Shown here piece by piece: positions 1 to 6,938 of a stretch of 38,450 bases of DNA. The stretch lies in IMG/VR virus record IMGVR_UViG_3300025872_000134, positions 1 through 38,450 of that record. One strand, written 5' to 3'. The notes under the pieces were generated by a model, which saw only the letters and a program-made list of their open reading frames with translations, searched no databases and was not told the DNA's origin. The stretch comes from a virus. The translations under genes and the position numbers were made by a program. Each line of letters opens with the position of its first letter. The first letter of the stretch is position 1.

Positions 1-134
1 CGCACTTTCACATCGTTGCGGAGATGCTCTATCTCGTCAATAGCCCTACCAAGCGCGCCCGCAACAGAATCCGCATGGTTATCGCTGAACACCAAATACA
101 GTTCATTCAACTCCTTCACAATGTCGTCAGACAT
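1..134 (-). CDS. Partial small phage protein, C-terminus outside window
   Basis: The ATG lies at 134 and 44 complete codons are visible before the window edge. The product begins MSDDIV and has DEIEHLRND near the visible end. This resembles the start of the gene at 38124-38438 (MPTDDIV...DEIERLR), so the two may be paralogues of a common small phage helical family. It overlaps the upstream gene by 8 bases. If the window is a closed circle, the frame would continue into the right end and stop at 38417, about 22 bases inside the next gene. I do not recognise a function. Confidence 0.6.
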   Translation of the reverse strand, partial: MSDDIVKELNELYLVFSDNHADSVAGALGRAIDEIEHLRNDVKV

Positions 135-363
135 TACGCACCGCCTCGTCGTAAATACGCCACGCCTCAAGCCAATACTCATTGGTAATAAGGCTGTCAT
201 CCCCATGACGAAGGTCGTCAATCTGATTTTCAGCACCGAAACACAAACGATTAGCGATGTCTCGCCACTTATCCCGTTCGTTCAGCGCCCTGCACGTCAT
301 ACAGTTCTTAGCCCAAGAAGCATCATGCATCTGACCACAGTCAACGTTCTTCACCGCCACCAC
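127..363 (-). CDS. Small conserved phage protein of unknown function
   Basis: This is a 78-residue protein. The start is a GTG; three in-frame GTG codons (363, 360, 354) lie close together, so the exact start is uncertain. The protein contains two CxxC-like cysteine pairs in the N-terminal third (CGQM...CMTC) and then RALNERDKWRDIANRLC, a motif I associate with small actinophage proteins. It overlaps its upstream neighbour by 13 bases. A metal-binding role is possible from the cysteines but is not demonstrated. Confidence 0.65.
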   Translation of the reverse strand: MVAVKNVDCGQMHDASWAKNCMTCRALNERDKWRDIANRLCFGAENQIDDLRHGDDSLITNEYWLEAWRIYDEAVRNV

Positions 364-464
364 CTGTCCAAACCAATAAACACAGTCAACGCCAAGAACG
401 TGCCAACAATAATCCCATAAGAAAACGCATCCTCAAACGGTGTTGTCGTCATTGTTGCGAGCAT
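351..464 (-). CDS. Single-pass membrane miniprotein
   Basis: This is a 37-residue product with one hydrophobic segment (about residues 14-31) flanked by an acidic N-side and an RWWR C-terminus. The start at 464 was chosen because a GAGGAG ribosome-binding site sits just upstream. A longer reading from 545 would lack that site and would run deeper into the neighbouring gene. It overlaps the end of the upstream gene by about 32 bases, as in other tightly packed phage operons. Function unknown. Confidence 0.5.
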   Translation of the reverse strand: MLATMTTTPFEDAFSYGIIVGTFLALTVFIGLDRWWR

Positions 465-621
465 CCAACTCTCCTCTCGTTTCCAGCCATGCATCCACGG
501 CTGTCCTTTCCCTACTAGACATACCACCCAACCGGACGAAATCATTAGCGTTATAGATACGGTTCATCAAACACTCAAAAAGTTCCCGACTTACCGTCTC
601 CATCTGAATCATGCTAGGCAT
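433..621 (-). CDS. Hypothetical phage protein, 62 aa
   Basis: The ATG at 621 overlaps the stop of the resolvase-like gene as TGATG, which implies translational coupling and supports this start over the internal Met at residue 4. The product is probably helical (SRELFECLMNRIYNANDFVRL) and ends in an acidic Asn/Asp-rich tail. I recognise no domain. Confidence 0.6.
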   Translation of the reverse strand: MPSMIQMETVSRELFECLMNRIYNANDFVRLGGMSSRERTAVDAWLETRGELDARNNDDNTV

Positions 622-956
622 CAGTAACCAGCCTGCTTCAACAGCCGAGCCATGTCTTCCATGCGCATAATGGCGTACTGCTCAGCACCAGTGCCGTGAC
701 CCTGACGTTTCACAACAAGCACACCAAAGTCGGCGTTAGCGTTCACACGTTCCTGTTCTGTTTCTGCCAGCCATGCCGACAGTTCATGCCGTTTTGCAGC
801 CTTACACTCAAACACGAGCGGACCGCAACCAGTCACATCACCCTTATCTAGATTGCCGTGAAGCGCACGACGTTCCGCATAAGGGAAACCAGCGTCACGT
901 AAAAACCTAACGATAAGTGTTTCAAACGATGTTCCTTTAGAACGGTTCTTCGACAT
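621..956 (-). CDS. Holliday-junction-resolvase-like PD-(D/E)XK nuclease
   Basis: This is a 111-residue protein with the arrangement of archaeal-type Hjc and related phage resolvases: E12 in the first helix, D40 in DKGDV, and E50-C-K52 in VFECK, which together form a PD-(D/E)XK active site. Such enzymes cleave four-way DNA junctions left by recombination or replication so that DNA can be packaged. The start at 956 is preceded by a perfect AGGAGG nine bases upstream; a longer reading from 992 has no such site. It overlaps the RHH gene by 20 bases and lies downstream of the exonuclease and annealing genes, which completes a recombination module. It could instead be a general endonuclease. Confidence 0.75.
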   Translation of the reverse strand: MSKNRSKGTSFETLIVRFLRDAGFPYAERRALHGNLDKGDVTGCGPLVFECKAAKRHELSAWLAETEQERVNANADFGVLVVKRQGHGTGAEQYAIMRMEDMARLLKQAGY

Positions 957-1122
957 GACTCCACGCCTCCTGAATAAGTTCACGCATGACACCGGACTTA
1001 GTGGTGTTTTTCAGTGTGGCGAGAAGTTCAAGAATGTCAAACTGTTTAGAGGTGAGACGCAACCCAACGAAACGGGTTGACGCCAGTTCACCTGTCGGGT
1101 CTACTGTCCGCTTAGCGCTCAT
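937..1122 (-). CDS. Putative ribbon-helix-helix DNA-binding protein
   Basis: This is a 61-residue protein whose core (FVGLRLTSKQFDILELLA, then TTKSGVMRELIQEAW) fits a ribbon-helix-helix pattern: a short beta strand, then two helices with the second starting near the TTKS turn. RHH proteins bind DNA as dimers and often repress transcription. It overlaps the annealing-protein stop as ATGA, so it is co-translated with the recombination genes. Its target is unknown; the palindromic elements in the divergent region (for example 30004-30018) are possible targets. The fold call is from pattern only. Confidence 0.5.
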   Translation of the reverse strand: MSAKRTVDPTGELASTRFVGLRLTSKQFDILELLATLKNTTKSGVMRELIQEAWSHVEEPF

Positions 1123-1751
1123 GCCTGCTCCTCATCGTTCTTCTTGTTCTTCAGGTCAGCGAAAGCCTTACGCAACTTCGGCAGGTCAGACTGCTTACCG
1201 CCACCGAACTTGACACCAGCCTCTTTATAGATGGCAATAGGTGAAATGCCTGCGTCAATTGCTGCCTTGTTCATGGCAGATACCTGCTCCTCTGTCAATG
1301 GCGAATCAACTGCGGGCTGTTCCGCCTGTGTTGGGGCTTTCGTAGCCTTGGCAGGGGTGTGGTCGAGGTCTGCCCACTGGTTCTTAGTCCACAGGTTCAG
1401 TGCGATGCCGTAACGCATGGCTGAGTTCCTCAAGAAATCTCCGATGAGTTCCTTCTCGTAGTCAATCTTGTCTGCTTTGGCTGAGCCGACGCCAAGAAGT
1501 TCCTTGCCGTGGATGGTGAGCCATCCCCACATGGTTGCGTTGCCGTTCTCAACATGGATGGCGGGGCGTCCGTCCTTCCATCCGCACGGCTCCCAAGACC
1601 AGTACGGGTCAATCTCGATGAGGATGCGGGTGATGTCTGCGTGACCAACAAAATCAAGTTTCGTTCCTCCCTTGGGGAGTTGTTGAACGATGCTCGGGTC
1701 AGGCTTTGCGTAGTTAGTCAGGATGTCTTTGAGTTCCTGATGCTTGTCCAT
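1119..1751 (-). CDS. Putative single-strand DNA annealing protein (recombinase)
   Basis: This is a 210-residue protein directly downstream of a YqaJ-type exonuclease, the position of an annealing partner (as in lambda Red, Sak and Erf pairs). The N-terminal 120 residues (VGHADITRILIEIDPYWSWEP, then MWGWLTIHGK, then GDFLRNSAMRYGIALNLW) look like a Rad52/Sak-type annealing fold. A Thr/Ala/Pro-rich linker follows, then a small basic C-terminal helical domain. The start at 1751 was chosen because it follows a purine-rich AGAGAAATAACA leader like those of the plus-strand genes and lies downstream of a TTGACA-N17-TACGTT promoter; the upstream codons of the longer frame would run through that promoter. 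The family assignment comes from context and pattern, not from a search. Confidence 0.5.
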   Translation of the reverse strand: MDKHQELKDILTNYAKPDPSIVQQLPKGGTKLDFVGHADITRILIEIDPYWSWEPCGWKDGRPAIHVENGNATMWGWLTIHGKELLGVGSAKADKIDYEKELIGDFLRNSAMRYGIALNLWTKNQWADLDHTPAKATKAPTQAEQPAVDSPLTEEQVSAMNKAAIDAGISPIAIYKEAGVKFGGGKQSDLPKLRKAFADLKNKKNDEEQA

Positions 1752-1794
1752 TGTTATTTCTCTCTTTCTCTGCGGCGTTGTTGCCGACGTGTAG

Positions 1795-1860
1795 AACGTA
1801 TCGGAGTGTGTTGCGGTTGTCAAGAAATTTCTTTGAGGCTGAGGTGTGACGTTCATCACT
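1795..1860 (-). promoter_or_regulatory. Promoter with CRP-like box before the annealing gene
   Basis: Read on the minus strand, the -35 is TTGACA (1823-1818), followed by a 17-base spacer and the -10 TACGTT (1800-1795). The -10 is identical to that of the plus-strand promoter at 33522. A TGTGA-N6-TCACA-type box, AGTGATGAACGTCACA (1860-1845), lies 21 bases upstream of the -35 and overlaps the exonuclease stop codon. It would let the annealing protein, RHH and resolvase genes be expressed with the same regulation as the rightward genes. Confidence 0.6.
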
Positions 1861-2803
1861 CCCCCTTCAAACGCAAGGTCCGGGACTTAGTGGTCTTGAC
1901 ATACTGGTTGTACAGGTCGGGGTTCTCTGACTGGAACTTCTTAGCGTCAAACCAGTCACGTGCGTAGCCACGCCATGTCGCAACAACCTGACCGTTGATA
2001 GCAGCGGATTCGTTCTCGCCAATCAGTTCACAAAGTTCAGCCTTCAGCCTATCTTCCATCTGTTTGTACGATGCAAGTTCTGATTTTACGTGGCGTAGTT
2101 GAGCGACAAGGTCGGACACGGACGGGTCAAGACTGGCGACCGATGGCTTCGTGTTCTGAAAACGAGTAGAGATGGTTTCGTATGAGTACGTCACACCAGG
2201 CGGGTCCATACCCAACTCGATGTGATTCAGCCAAACAGCAGCACCCTCAATGTGTTCAGCCATTTCTTCAGCAGTGATGTTTTGCTCGACCAGATAAAGG
2301 CGGAGGGTGTTGTCAAACACAGCCCAGGTGACACGCTTGGCGTCGGAGCAGATTGCCTGCTGGATTCCTTGGATACGCCAGTAGTCGGGGAGTGTGCCGG
2401 AGAATTCACGGCTAGTTGTCTTGACCTCCAGGATGTGACGGTTCTCCTCGTTCCATCCGTCAAGGGTGGAGATGAGTCGTGCGCCGTTGTCGTTCTTGTA
2501 GCAGAACAATTCTTCGGGGGTGGTGAACGTGGTTCCCATACGGTCACCTGCCCATTCGATGATGGTGGCTTCCAAACGGTTGCCTGTTTCCATAGCGGCG
2601 TTTGGTGGGATGGGTGTGGGCGCTACGCCTGACAGAAGTTCTGCTGCGTATTGGTCCTGCTTTACGAACGGGTGTAGACCGTAGATTGCTGCTGCCGCTG
2701 ATGCGGAGATTTGCCTACAGTGGTCCTCGTCCCAGTAGCGTTGGTTCAACCATTCCTGTGAACCGTGGGGTTCCTTGGGTATGCGGTATCGTTTGAAGTT
2801 CAT
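1856..2803 (-). CDS. YqaJ-family (lambda exonuclease-like) recombination nuclease
   Basis: This is a 315-residue protein. Family motifs in order are ISASAAAAIYG (32-42), METGNRLEATIIEWA (71-85), the catalytic STLDGW with D115, ILEVKTTS with E126 and K128, and YWRIQGIQQAI (141-151). These make a PD-(D/E)XK 5'-3' double-strand exonuclease of the YqaJ/lambda-exo type that resects ends to give single strands for the annealing protein. The C-terminal 100 residues include a coiled-coil-like stretch (VSDLVAQLRHVKSELASYKQMEDRLKAEL is its span, about 230-260), as in many phage members. The start at 2803 has a GGAGGG site upstream. With no replicase in view, this module may drive recombination-dependent replication or concatemer formation. 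Confidence 0.85.
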   Translation of the reverse strand: MNFKRYRIPKEPHGSQEWLNQRYWDEDHCRQISASAAAAIYGLHPFVKQDQYAAELLSGVAPTPIPPNAAMETGNRLEATIIEWAGDRMGTTFTTPEELFCYKNDNGARLISTLDGWNEENRHILEVKTTSREFSGTLPDYWRIQGIQQAICSDAKRVTWAVFDNTLRLYLVEQNITAEEMAEHIEGAAVWLNHIELGMDPPGVTYSYETISTRFQNTKPSVASLDPSVSDLVAQLRHVKSELASYKQMEDRLKAELCELIGENESAAINGQVVATWRGYARDWFDAKKFQSENPDLYNQYVKTTKSRTLRLKGE

Positions 2804-2857
2804 GGGGTGTCCCTCCTTCTCTTATGTGGTACAGCGTCACCATAACAGGTGCCTGTG

Positions 2858-3121
2858 TCAATTACAAGGATTTACCATAATTGTTTGACGGACCATTCCT
2901 ACGGGTATACGGAATACATGGATTACGTCGCCGTCATGGTATGACTGGACAATTGTCACATGGTCTTTCTTGCCGCCTGGTTCGTCAGCAGGGACGAGGA
3001 AACCTACGGTGTGGACAAGGGTTTCCCCTTCGTCTTCAAGGCTGTCAAGGGTGAGCCAGCCTGGTTCTTCACCTGTTGCGTCAGCCCAGACAATGAGCGC
3101 GATGGGGTATTCAGTCTTCAT
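2858..3121 (-). CDS. Hypothetical phage protein, 87 aa
   Basis: The product reads MKTEYPIALIVWADATGEEPGW and continues as a beta-rich protein (LVHTVGFLVP, HVTIVQSYH, VIHVFRIPVGMV). I chose the ATG at 3121 because it overlaps the stop of the zinc-ribbon gene (ATGAAGACTGA); an in-frame GTG at 3145 would add eight residues and cannot be excluded. It resembles small beta-rich phage proteins that accompany recombination genes, but I cannot name a family. Confidence 0.6.
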   Translation of the reverse strand: MKTEYPIALIVWADATGEEPGWLTLDSLEDEGETLVHTVGFLVPADEPGGKKDHVTIVQSYHDGDVIHVFRIPVGMVRQTIMVNPCN

Positions 3122-3230
3122 TGTCCGCGAGTTCGCCTTCTTCACGACATTCGGGGCAGTAGCGACCGTCCGACTTGTGCCATGCTGACCCGCACTGCGG
3201 GCAGACGTAGAGGTGGGCGAGTGGGGTCAT
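3111..3230 (-). CDS. Zinc-ribbon miniprotein, 39 aa
   Basis: This short reading frame contains VCPQCGSAWHK followed 12 residues later by YCPECREEGE, so it has two CPxC knuckles as in a rubredoxin-like zinc ribbon, then an acidic tail. It starts 12 bases after the stop of the 43-residue gene and ends overlapping the next start, so it fits the operon without gaps. Zinc ribbons of this size usually bind nucleic acid or protein partners; the role here is unknown. Confidence 0.65.
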   Translation of the reverse strand: MTPLAHLYVCPQCGSAWHKSDGRYCPECREEGELADNED

Positions 3231-3242
3231 GTGGTTAGCCTA

Positions 3243-3374
3243 CTATGCGGCTGTTGCTCTGTGGATTAGCGCATCTAAAGCACTAATAACGTGGAACAGT
3301 TCGTCTTCTTCGGGTCCCCTCACCACCACTCTCTCTAGATACTTACGAATAATCAGGAGTTGAGCGAGCGTCAT
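3243..3374 (-). CDS. Small helical phage protein, 43 aa
   Basis: This short frame runs from ATG 3374 to TAG 3243 and fits exactly between the 82-residue membrane gene and the zinc-ribbon gene. The product (MTLAQLLIIRKYLERVV..., FHVISALDALIHRATAA) is predicted to be two amphipathic helices. No strong ribosome-binding site is visible, so it may be translated by coupling to the upstream gene. I do not recognise it. Confidence 0.5.
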   Translation of the reverse strand: MTLAQLLIIRKYLERVVVRGPEEDELFHVISALDALIHRATAA

Positions 3375-3390
3375 AGGACGGCTCAGTCTA

Positions 3391-3639
3391 CTACCGAGGG
3401 TTTGTGATGTACGTTTCCACAAGCGTCAAACGTTCTTCAATTCTGTCCACCGAATCACGAAGCGATGTCCCACTATTCGGACGCATCTGATACTCGACAA
3501 AAGACATTGTCTTCTCTAGTCTCTGCGCCCACCTAAACACAGGTCGCACAACCCCACGATAAATAATACCGAGAGAAACAATGCACCCAGAAACGGTAGC
3601 GAGAACACCTACAAGACTCACTTCGGAATAGATTTCCAC
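3391..3639 (-). CDS. Single-pass membrane protein, possible holin-like
   Basis: This is an 82-residue protein with a transmembrane segment at about residues 8-31 (VSLVGVLATVSGCIVSLGII), a short basic stretch, and a predicted coiled coil in the last 35 residues (SLRDSVDRIEERLTLVET). This shape (TM plus coiled coil, next to an endolysin gene) matches small actinophage membrane proteins that are often proposed as holins or antiholins. It overlaps the endopeptidase gene by 22 bases. Holin function is inferred from position and topology only. Confidence 0.6.
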   Translation of the reverse strand: MEIYSEVSLVGVLATVSGCIVSLGIIYRGVVRPVFRWAQRLEKTMSFVEYQMRPNSGTSLRDSVDRIEERLTLVETYITNPR

Positions 3640-4142
3640 AGCGCAATAAACGCTTCCTTGTCCAAGTCGGCAACCTTCGGACCAAGTTCAACATGAATCC
3701 ACTTGCCCATCGGCGTACCACCATTGTCGGTAGCCGACCATTCCTTCCAGCCCCGTCCACGACGCCAGCCACGTCCCCACTTCTTAGCAGTCGGATGCTT
3801 CGGATTAGACACAGCGCTGTAATCGTGAACTTCCTGAACATCAAGAGCCTTCACAACATCATCACGAGTCAACCAGGCAATAGCCTCATTAGTGGCAGCA
3901 ATACCAGCGGGCGTCGGATGGTAGCCAAGGTCGCAAGCCCTGCCCGTAGCGTGAACAGACATCCACTTCTCTGCACCCTCATCACCAATCTTCATCCCCT
4001 TCGGGGCGGAACGCATGAGACGCACATTCAGGGTACCAAGATTGCGGAACTTCCAGCGCTTTCCACAAAGAACAACAAACATCTCGAGACCAGGCTTCTT
4101 AGCCTTAGCAACCTTGTCGAATCCAATGTACTTGTCAGCCAT
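3618..4142 (-). CDS. Endolysin, M15-type zinc peptidase (D-Ala-D-Ala carboxypeptidase/endopeptidase-like)
   Basis: This is a 174-residue protein with the metal site of M15/VanY-like peptidases: H64 and D71 in SVHATGRACDLG and H150 in KWIHVEL, with VQEVHDYS between. Such enzymes cleave peptide bonds in the peptidoglycan stem or cross-bridge. There is no signal peptide, so release would need a holin, and candidates lie on both sides. The insert GRGWRRGRGWKEW is strongly basic and aromatic and may bind the wall. Length is typical of single-domain phage M15 lysins. Confidence 0.8.
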   Translation of the reverse strand: MADKYIGFDKVAKAKKPGLEMFVVLCGKRWKFRNLGTLNVRLMRSAPKGMKIGDEGAEKWMSVHATGRACDLGYHPTPAGIAATNEAIAWLTRDDVVKALDVQEVHDYSAVSNPKHPTAKKWGRGWRRGRGWKEWSATDNGGTPMGKWIHVELGPKVADLDKEAFIALWKSIPK

Positions 4143-4151
4143 GATGTCTCC

Positions 4152-4565
4152 TTATGGGCGTTTGAACGCGAGTTGAAATAGGTCTGTGATAAGGGCAAGG
4201 AAGCACAGGACAACAGCGAGCATCTGCGCTGTTCCTGTGAGGGTAATGCATACGATAATCATGCCGACAATCGTCCAGGCTCCGGCGAACAGGTGGCGCT
4301 TGACTGTGGTGAGGATGCGTCTGCGGATAGCAAGTGGACCGTTACCGACGTAGCCGATGAGGTCGGGCGACATGGTCGGTTCTTCCCCTGCCACAACAAA
4401 CCCATAGGTGTTGCCAACAAACACTTCATCTCTAGGTTCAACCCCAACAAGGGTCATCTGAAGTTCTGTCAAAGCAACGGTCTTGGCGGGGAGATGCTTG
4501 TTCTCCTCAAATGTGGACAAAATGTAGGGTGCTTTGAGCAAGCGGCGAAGAAACTTCTCAATCAT
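4152..4565 (-). CDS. Two-TM membrane protein in lysis region
   Basis: This is a 137-residue protein with a soluble N-terminal 85 residues, then two adjacent hydrophobic segments (about 94-110 and 114-132: WTIVGMIIVCITL, MLAVVLCFLALITDLF) and a basic tail FKRP. It overlaps the PA14 gene by 4 bases and precedes the endolysin by 9 bases. A two-TM hairpin beside an endolysin suggests a holin or spanin-like accessory, but the long soluble domain is unusual for a holin. Confidence 0.6.
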   Translation of the reverse strand: MIEKFLRRLLKAPYILSTFEENKHLPAKTVALTELQMTLVGVEPRDEVFVGNTYGFVVAGEEPTMSPDLIGYVGNGPLAIRRRILTTVKRHLFAGAWTIVGMIIVCITLTGTAQMLAVVLCFLALITDLFQLAFKRP

Positions 4566-5569
4566 TTACGTCTCCTTCCGCCTGTCTGTGTTGCTGCTAG
4601 TCCGCCTATAGTAGCAACTTGTACGACCGCTATGGCGGTTACTGTTCGCTTCTGCGCCCCTGTCACTGTAATCGTGAAACTAATCGGACCAAAATGTACA
4701 CGCGACTTGTAAATACGCTTCAGAGGTGATACAGTTTCTTCTGCCACTGGCGGTGTCGTTCCCCCTTTCTCCGCCGCCAGTGGCACTGTCGTCTCTGGGG
4801 GCATGGAGGAAGTGGATGTATCAGGAACGGTCTCTACTGGAAGACTTGATGTGGAAGTTGTTGGCACCGCTTGAGTTGAGGTGGTGGCGGGCAAGACGAT
4901 GGGCGGCACGGATGAAGGCACGACACTTGTGGTGGTCGCTGGTTCCACCGTTGTCGGCTCTGGCTGTTGTGTTGTTGTCGGCGCTGGCAGCGTCGTTGTG
5001 GTTGTCGTCGTAGTTGTTGTAGTTGTAGCAACAACAGGTTCAGAGACAAACACGCTGCCCGGTATCTGCTCTAACTGTCCGTTGTAATCCCAGAACGAAT
5101 CAAACCACGCACCACCGCCGTTCTCATAGAACCAGACAGTGAATGTTTGCGATACGTCAGCAGTGAAGTGGACAGGTTCGGAGAATGAACCACCGCCGCC
5201 TTTGTCATACCAGTCGTCAATGACACGTACTCCGTCAAGGTCAAGTGTTACGCCGTCGTCGCCAGGTAGATAGAACCTAATGTCTGCATCTGTCGGAACA
5301 ACAATGTTCCCAGTAAGTTTCACAACGAAATCGTCGTATAGGTTGAACATCGGTTCGTTATCAAAGTTCCAACGCAGCCCGCTAATGTCCAATTCCCCCG
5401 CCATAGAACTGGACGGAGGAACAGGAGGGGACGAGTTGTACTGGTTCCATGGGCTGTAGTTATCCCATACAGTCACATGAATCGGTGGCAGCGGTTCTGC
5501 TTTCGCTGTTGCTGCTATGAATAGGAACAGTGCTGACGTTCCTAAAAGGATGACGCGACTAGGACGCAT
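4562..5569 (-). CDS. Secreted, membrane-anchored PA14-domain protein
   Basis: The 335-residue product begins with a signal peptide (MRPSRVILLGTSALFLFIAATAKA) cleaved before EPLPP. A PA14-type beta-sandwich follows (about residues 30-175) with the hallmark DDGVTLDLDGVRVIDDW. Next is a run of twelve Thr and a long Thr/Pro/Ser/Val linker, and finally a hydrophobic C-terminal segment ending in GGRRRK. PA14 domains bind carbohydrate. This architecture is that of a host cell-surface protein, not a virion part, although a fibre role is possible. I chose ATG 5569 because it gives a compact signal peptide; a start at 5617 would add 16 basic residues and overlap the holin gene by 59 bases. The Thr run is coded by a near-repetitive tract at 4989-5030. 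Confidence 0.7.
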   Translation of the reverse strand: MRPSRVILLGTSALFLFIAATAKAEPLPPIHVTVWDNYSPWNQYNSSPPVPPSSSMAGELDISGLRWNFDNEPMFNLYDDFVVKLTGNIVVPTDADIRFYLPGDDGVTLDLDGVRVIDDWYDKGGGGSFSEPVHFTADVSQTFTVWFYENGGGAWFDSFWDYNGQLEQIPGSVFVSEPVVATTTTTTTTTTTTLPAPTTTQQPEPTTVEPATTTSVVPSSVPPIVLPATTSTQAVPTTSTSSLPVETVPDTSTSSMPPETTVPLAAEKGGTTPPVAEETVSPLKRIYKSRVHFGPISFTITVTGAQKRTVTAIAVVQVATIGGLAATQTGGRRRK

Positions 5570-5792
5570 CCTTCTTGCCGAACGCCGCAGCGACCTCGTC
5601 CTTTGTGAGAACACCATCGTCTGCCCATGACTGGAGAAGCGACTGAGTTACCTTTCCTGCAGCAACGAAACCTGCAACAGCAGCAGCCTTCCACAGTTCA
5701 ATGCCGACAACGGCACCGCCTGCAAGCGCGGCAAAAGCAGATGCTCCGAATACTGCAAAAACTCGACCGATGAGGGTGGGCAACTTGACCAT
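5559..5792 (-). CDS. Holin-like membrane protein
   Basis: This is a 77-residue protein with a hydrophobic Ala/Gly/Val-rich N-terminal half (RVFAVFGASAFAALAGGAVVGIELWKAAAVAGFVAA, two segments) and a hydrophilic C-terminal SWADDGVLTKDEVAAAFGKKDA. The DDG-LT-DE-AF ending is a pattern of actinophage holins and related small membrane proteins. It sits at the junction of the tail and lysis genes. Confidence in membrane location is high; holin function is inferred from family resemblance and position. Confidence 0.7.
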   Translation of the reverse strand: MVKLPTLIGRVFAVFGASAFAALAGGAVVGIELWKAAAVAGFVAAGKVTQSLLQSWADDGVLTKDEVAAAFGKKDAS

Positions 5793-5834
5793 GATAACTC
5801 CTTGTGTTGAACGATTATCTTACACTATGCAGAA

Positions 5835-6269
5835 TCAACGCGACCCAGTAATGGAATACAGCGTTGTCCCCGCTGAATTGGTGGCTTCTATCCATATCTG
5901 GGTAGTAGGGTGAGGGAAAGTAGCCGACCCGCTCACCGTGCTTTCAACCGTTGAACTGCTAATACTTGACGGGGTCACGGTCCAGTTATGGGTACCATAC
6001 GTATCGACATATTTCCCAGTGACGGTTGTAGTCAAGTTGTGCGTTTCAACGTTTCCTTCAAATGTTGCGCTCAACAGACCACCCTCAGCAATAACAATCT
6101 GAGAGAAGGTTGGCTTGTTATCCGTCACCTGGACCCAGGAACCAGCGTTCTTTACCCATGTTTCCTTTGCAGAAACCCATGAGCCTCCGTTCTTCATGCG
6201 AACAGAGCCAGTCAAAGTCCAGGTGCCGTCAATCTTGACCCAGACTTCCTTATCGGAAACAAGAGCCAT
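5835..6269 (-). CDS. Small tail-fibre / receptor-binding-type protein
   Basis: The ATG at 6269 overlaps the stop of the 221-residue gene (TGATG). The 144-residue product opens with three imperfect repeats of a W-V-K-x-x-G-T/S-W unit (VWVKIDGTW, VRMKNGGSW, ETWVKNAGSW). This pattern is found in phage fibre tips and minor tail proteins. An immunoglobulin-like beta domain follows (about residues 50-144, ending WIEATNSAGTTLYSITGS). It probably contacts the host envelope together with the 221-residue fibre protein. Confidence 0.65.
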   Translation of the reverse strand: MALVSDKEVWVKIDGTWTLTGSVRMKNGGSWVSAKETWVKNAGSWVQVTDNKPTFSQIVIAEGGLLSATFEGNVETHNLTTTVTGKYVDTYGTHNWTVTPSSISSSTVESTVSGSATFPHPTTQIWIEATNSAGTTLYSITGSR

Positions 6270-6934
6270 CAGACAACAATCCAAACGTCGCCGTTCTTAC
6301 CGCCGCTCGGAGCGCTCGTAGACACAGTGATAAGGGGAACGTCACCAGAGGAACCAGTGTTCAACTTCGCAGCAGTAACAGCCGCCGAAGCAATCTTTGC
6401 TGTGGTGACGGAATCAGAAGCCAACTTGTCAGCAGTAACATTGGCATCAGTAATCTTTGCTGTAGTCACAGCAGAGTCGGCAATACCAGCAGTCGGAACC
6501 TGACCCCATTCAGGAGCAGAAGCGCCGGAGTTTACCTTCAACACTTGACCAGCAGTGCCAATCGTACGCTCAGTAAATGTGGATGCGCCCTGGTACACGA
6601 TGCTTCCAGTAGCGGCGTACTTTGAAGTGAGTTCGTTCGCCTCATCAAAGTCGACAGCAGCAGCAACAGGGTAAATGACAGCGCCCGTAGCGTGAGACTT
6701 GGCGGTCGTGCCGTCAACACCGCGAGTGGTAATCGTCAGAGTTGTACCAGACCTGGACCCAACAAGAATCTTCTCCTCGGAAGAAGTACCAGGGTCAATA
6801 ACTGCGTAGAACACACCTGTCGCCCATCCTGTTGATGCGGCAAGAACTACCGTTGCGTCAGTCGAGTTGATGCCAGCAGTGATAGTTGTTTCTACTGCTG
6901 CTCCTGCGTATGTGCGACGTGTCTTTGCTGCCAT
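6269..6934 (-). CDS. Tail-fibre protein with AVTTAKI/VTADKL repeats
   Basis: This is a 221-residue protein. The N-terminal 90 residues are beta-rich (TTITAGINSTDATVVLAAST). The central part holds the repeated short units ADSAVTTAKITDANVTADKL and SDSVTTAKIASAAVTAAKL, typical of trimeric phage fibres. The end, SGGKNGDVWIVV, is a common fibre C-terminal pattern. It directly follows the 620-residue tail gene and is translationally coupled to the next fibre-type gene. Confidence 0.7.
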   Translation of the reverse strand: MAAKTRRTYAGAAVETTITAGINSTDATVVLAASTGWATGVFYAVIDPGTSSEEKILVGSRSGTTLTITTRGVDGTTAKSHATGAVIYPVAAAVDFDEANELTSKYAATGSIVYQGASTFTERTIGTAGQVLKVNSGASAPEWGQVPTAGIADSAVTTAKITDANVTADKLASDSVTTAKIASAAVTAAKLNTGSSGDVPLITVSTSAPSGGKNGDVWIVV

Positions 6935-6938
6935 TGTA

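Noticed and set aside
2840-2861. Promoter with TTGACA before the exonuclease gene
   Set aside because: No -10 at 16-18 bases; the only TA-rich hexamer is 11 bases away.
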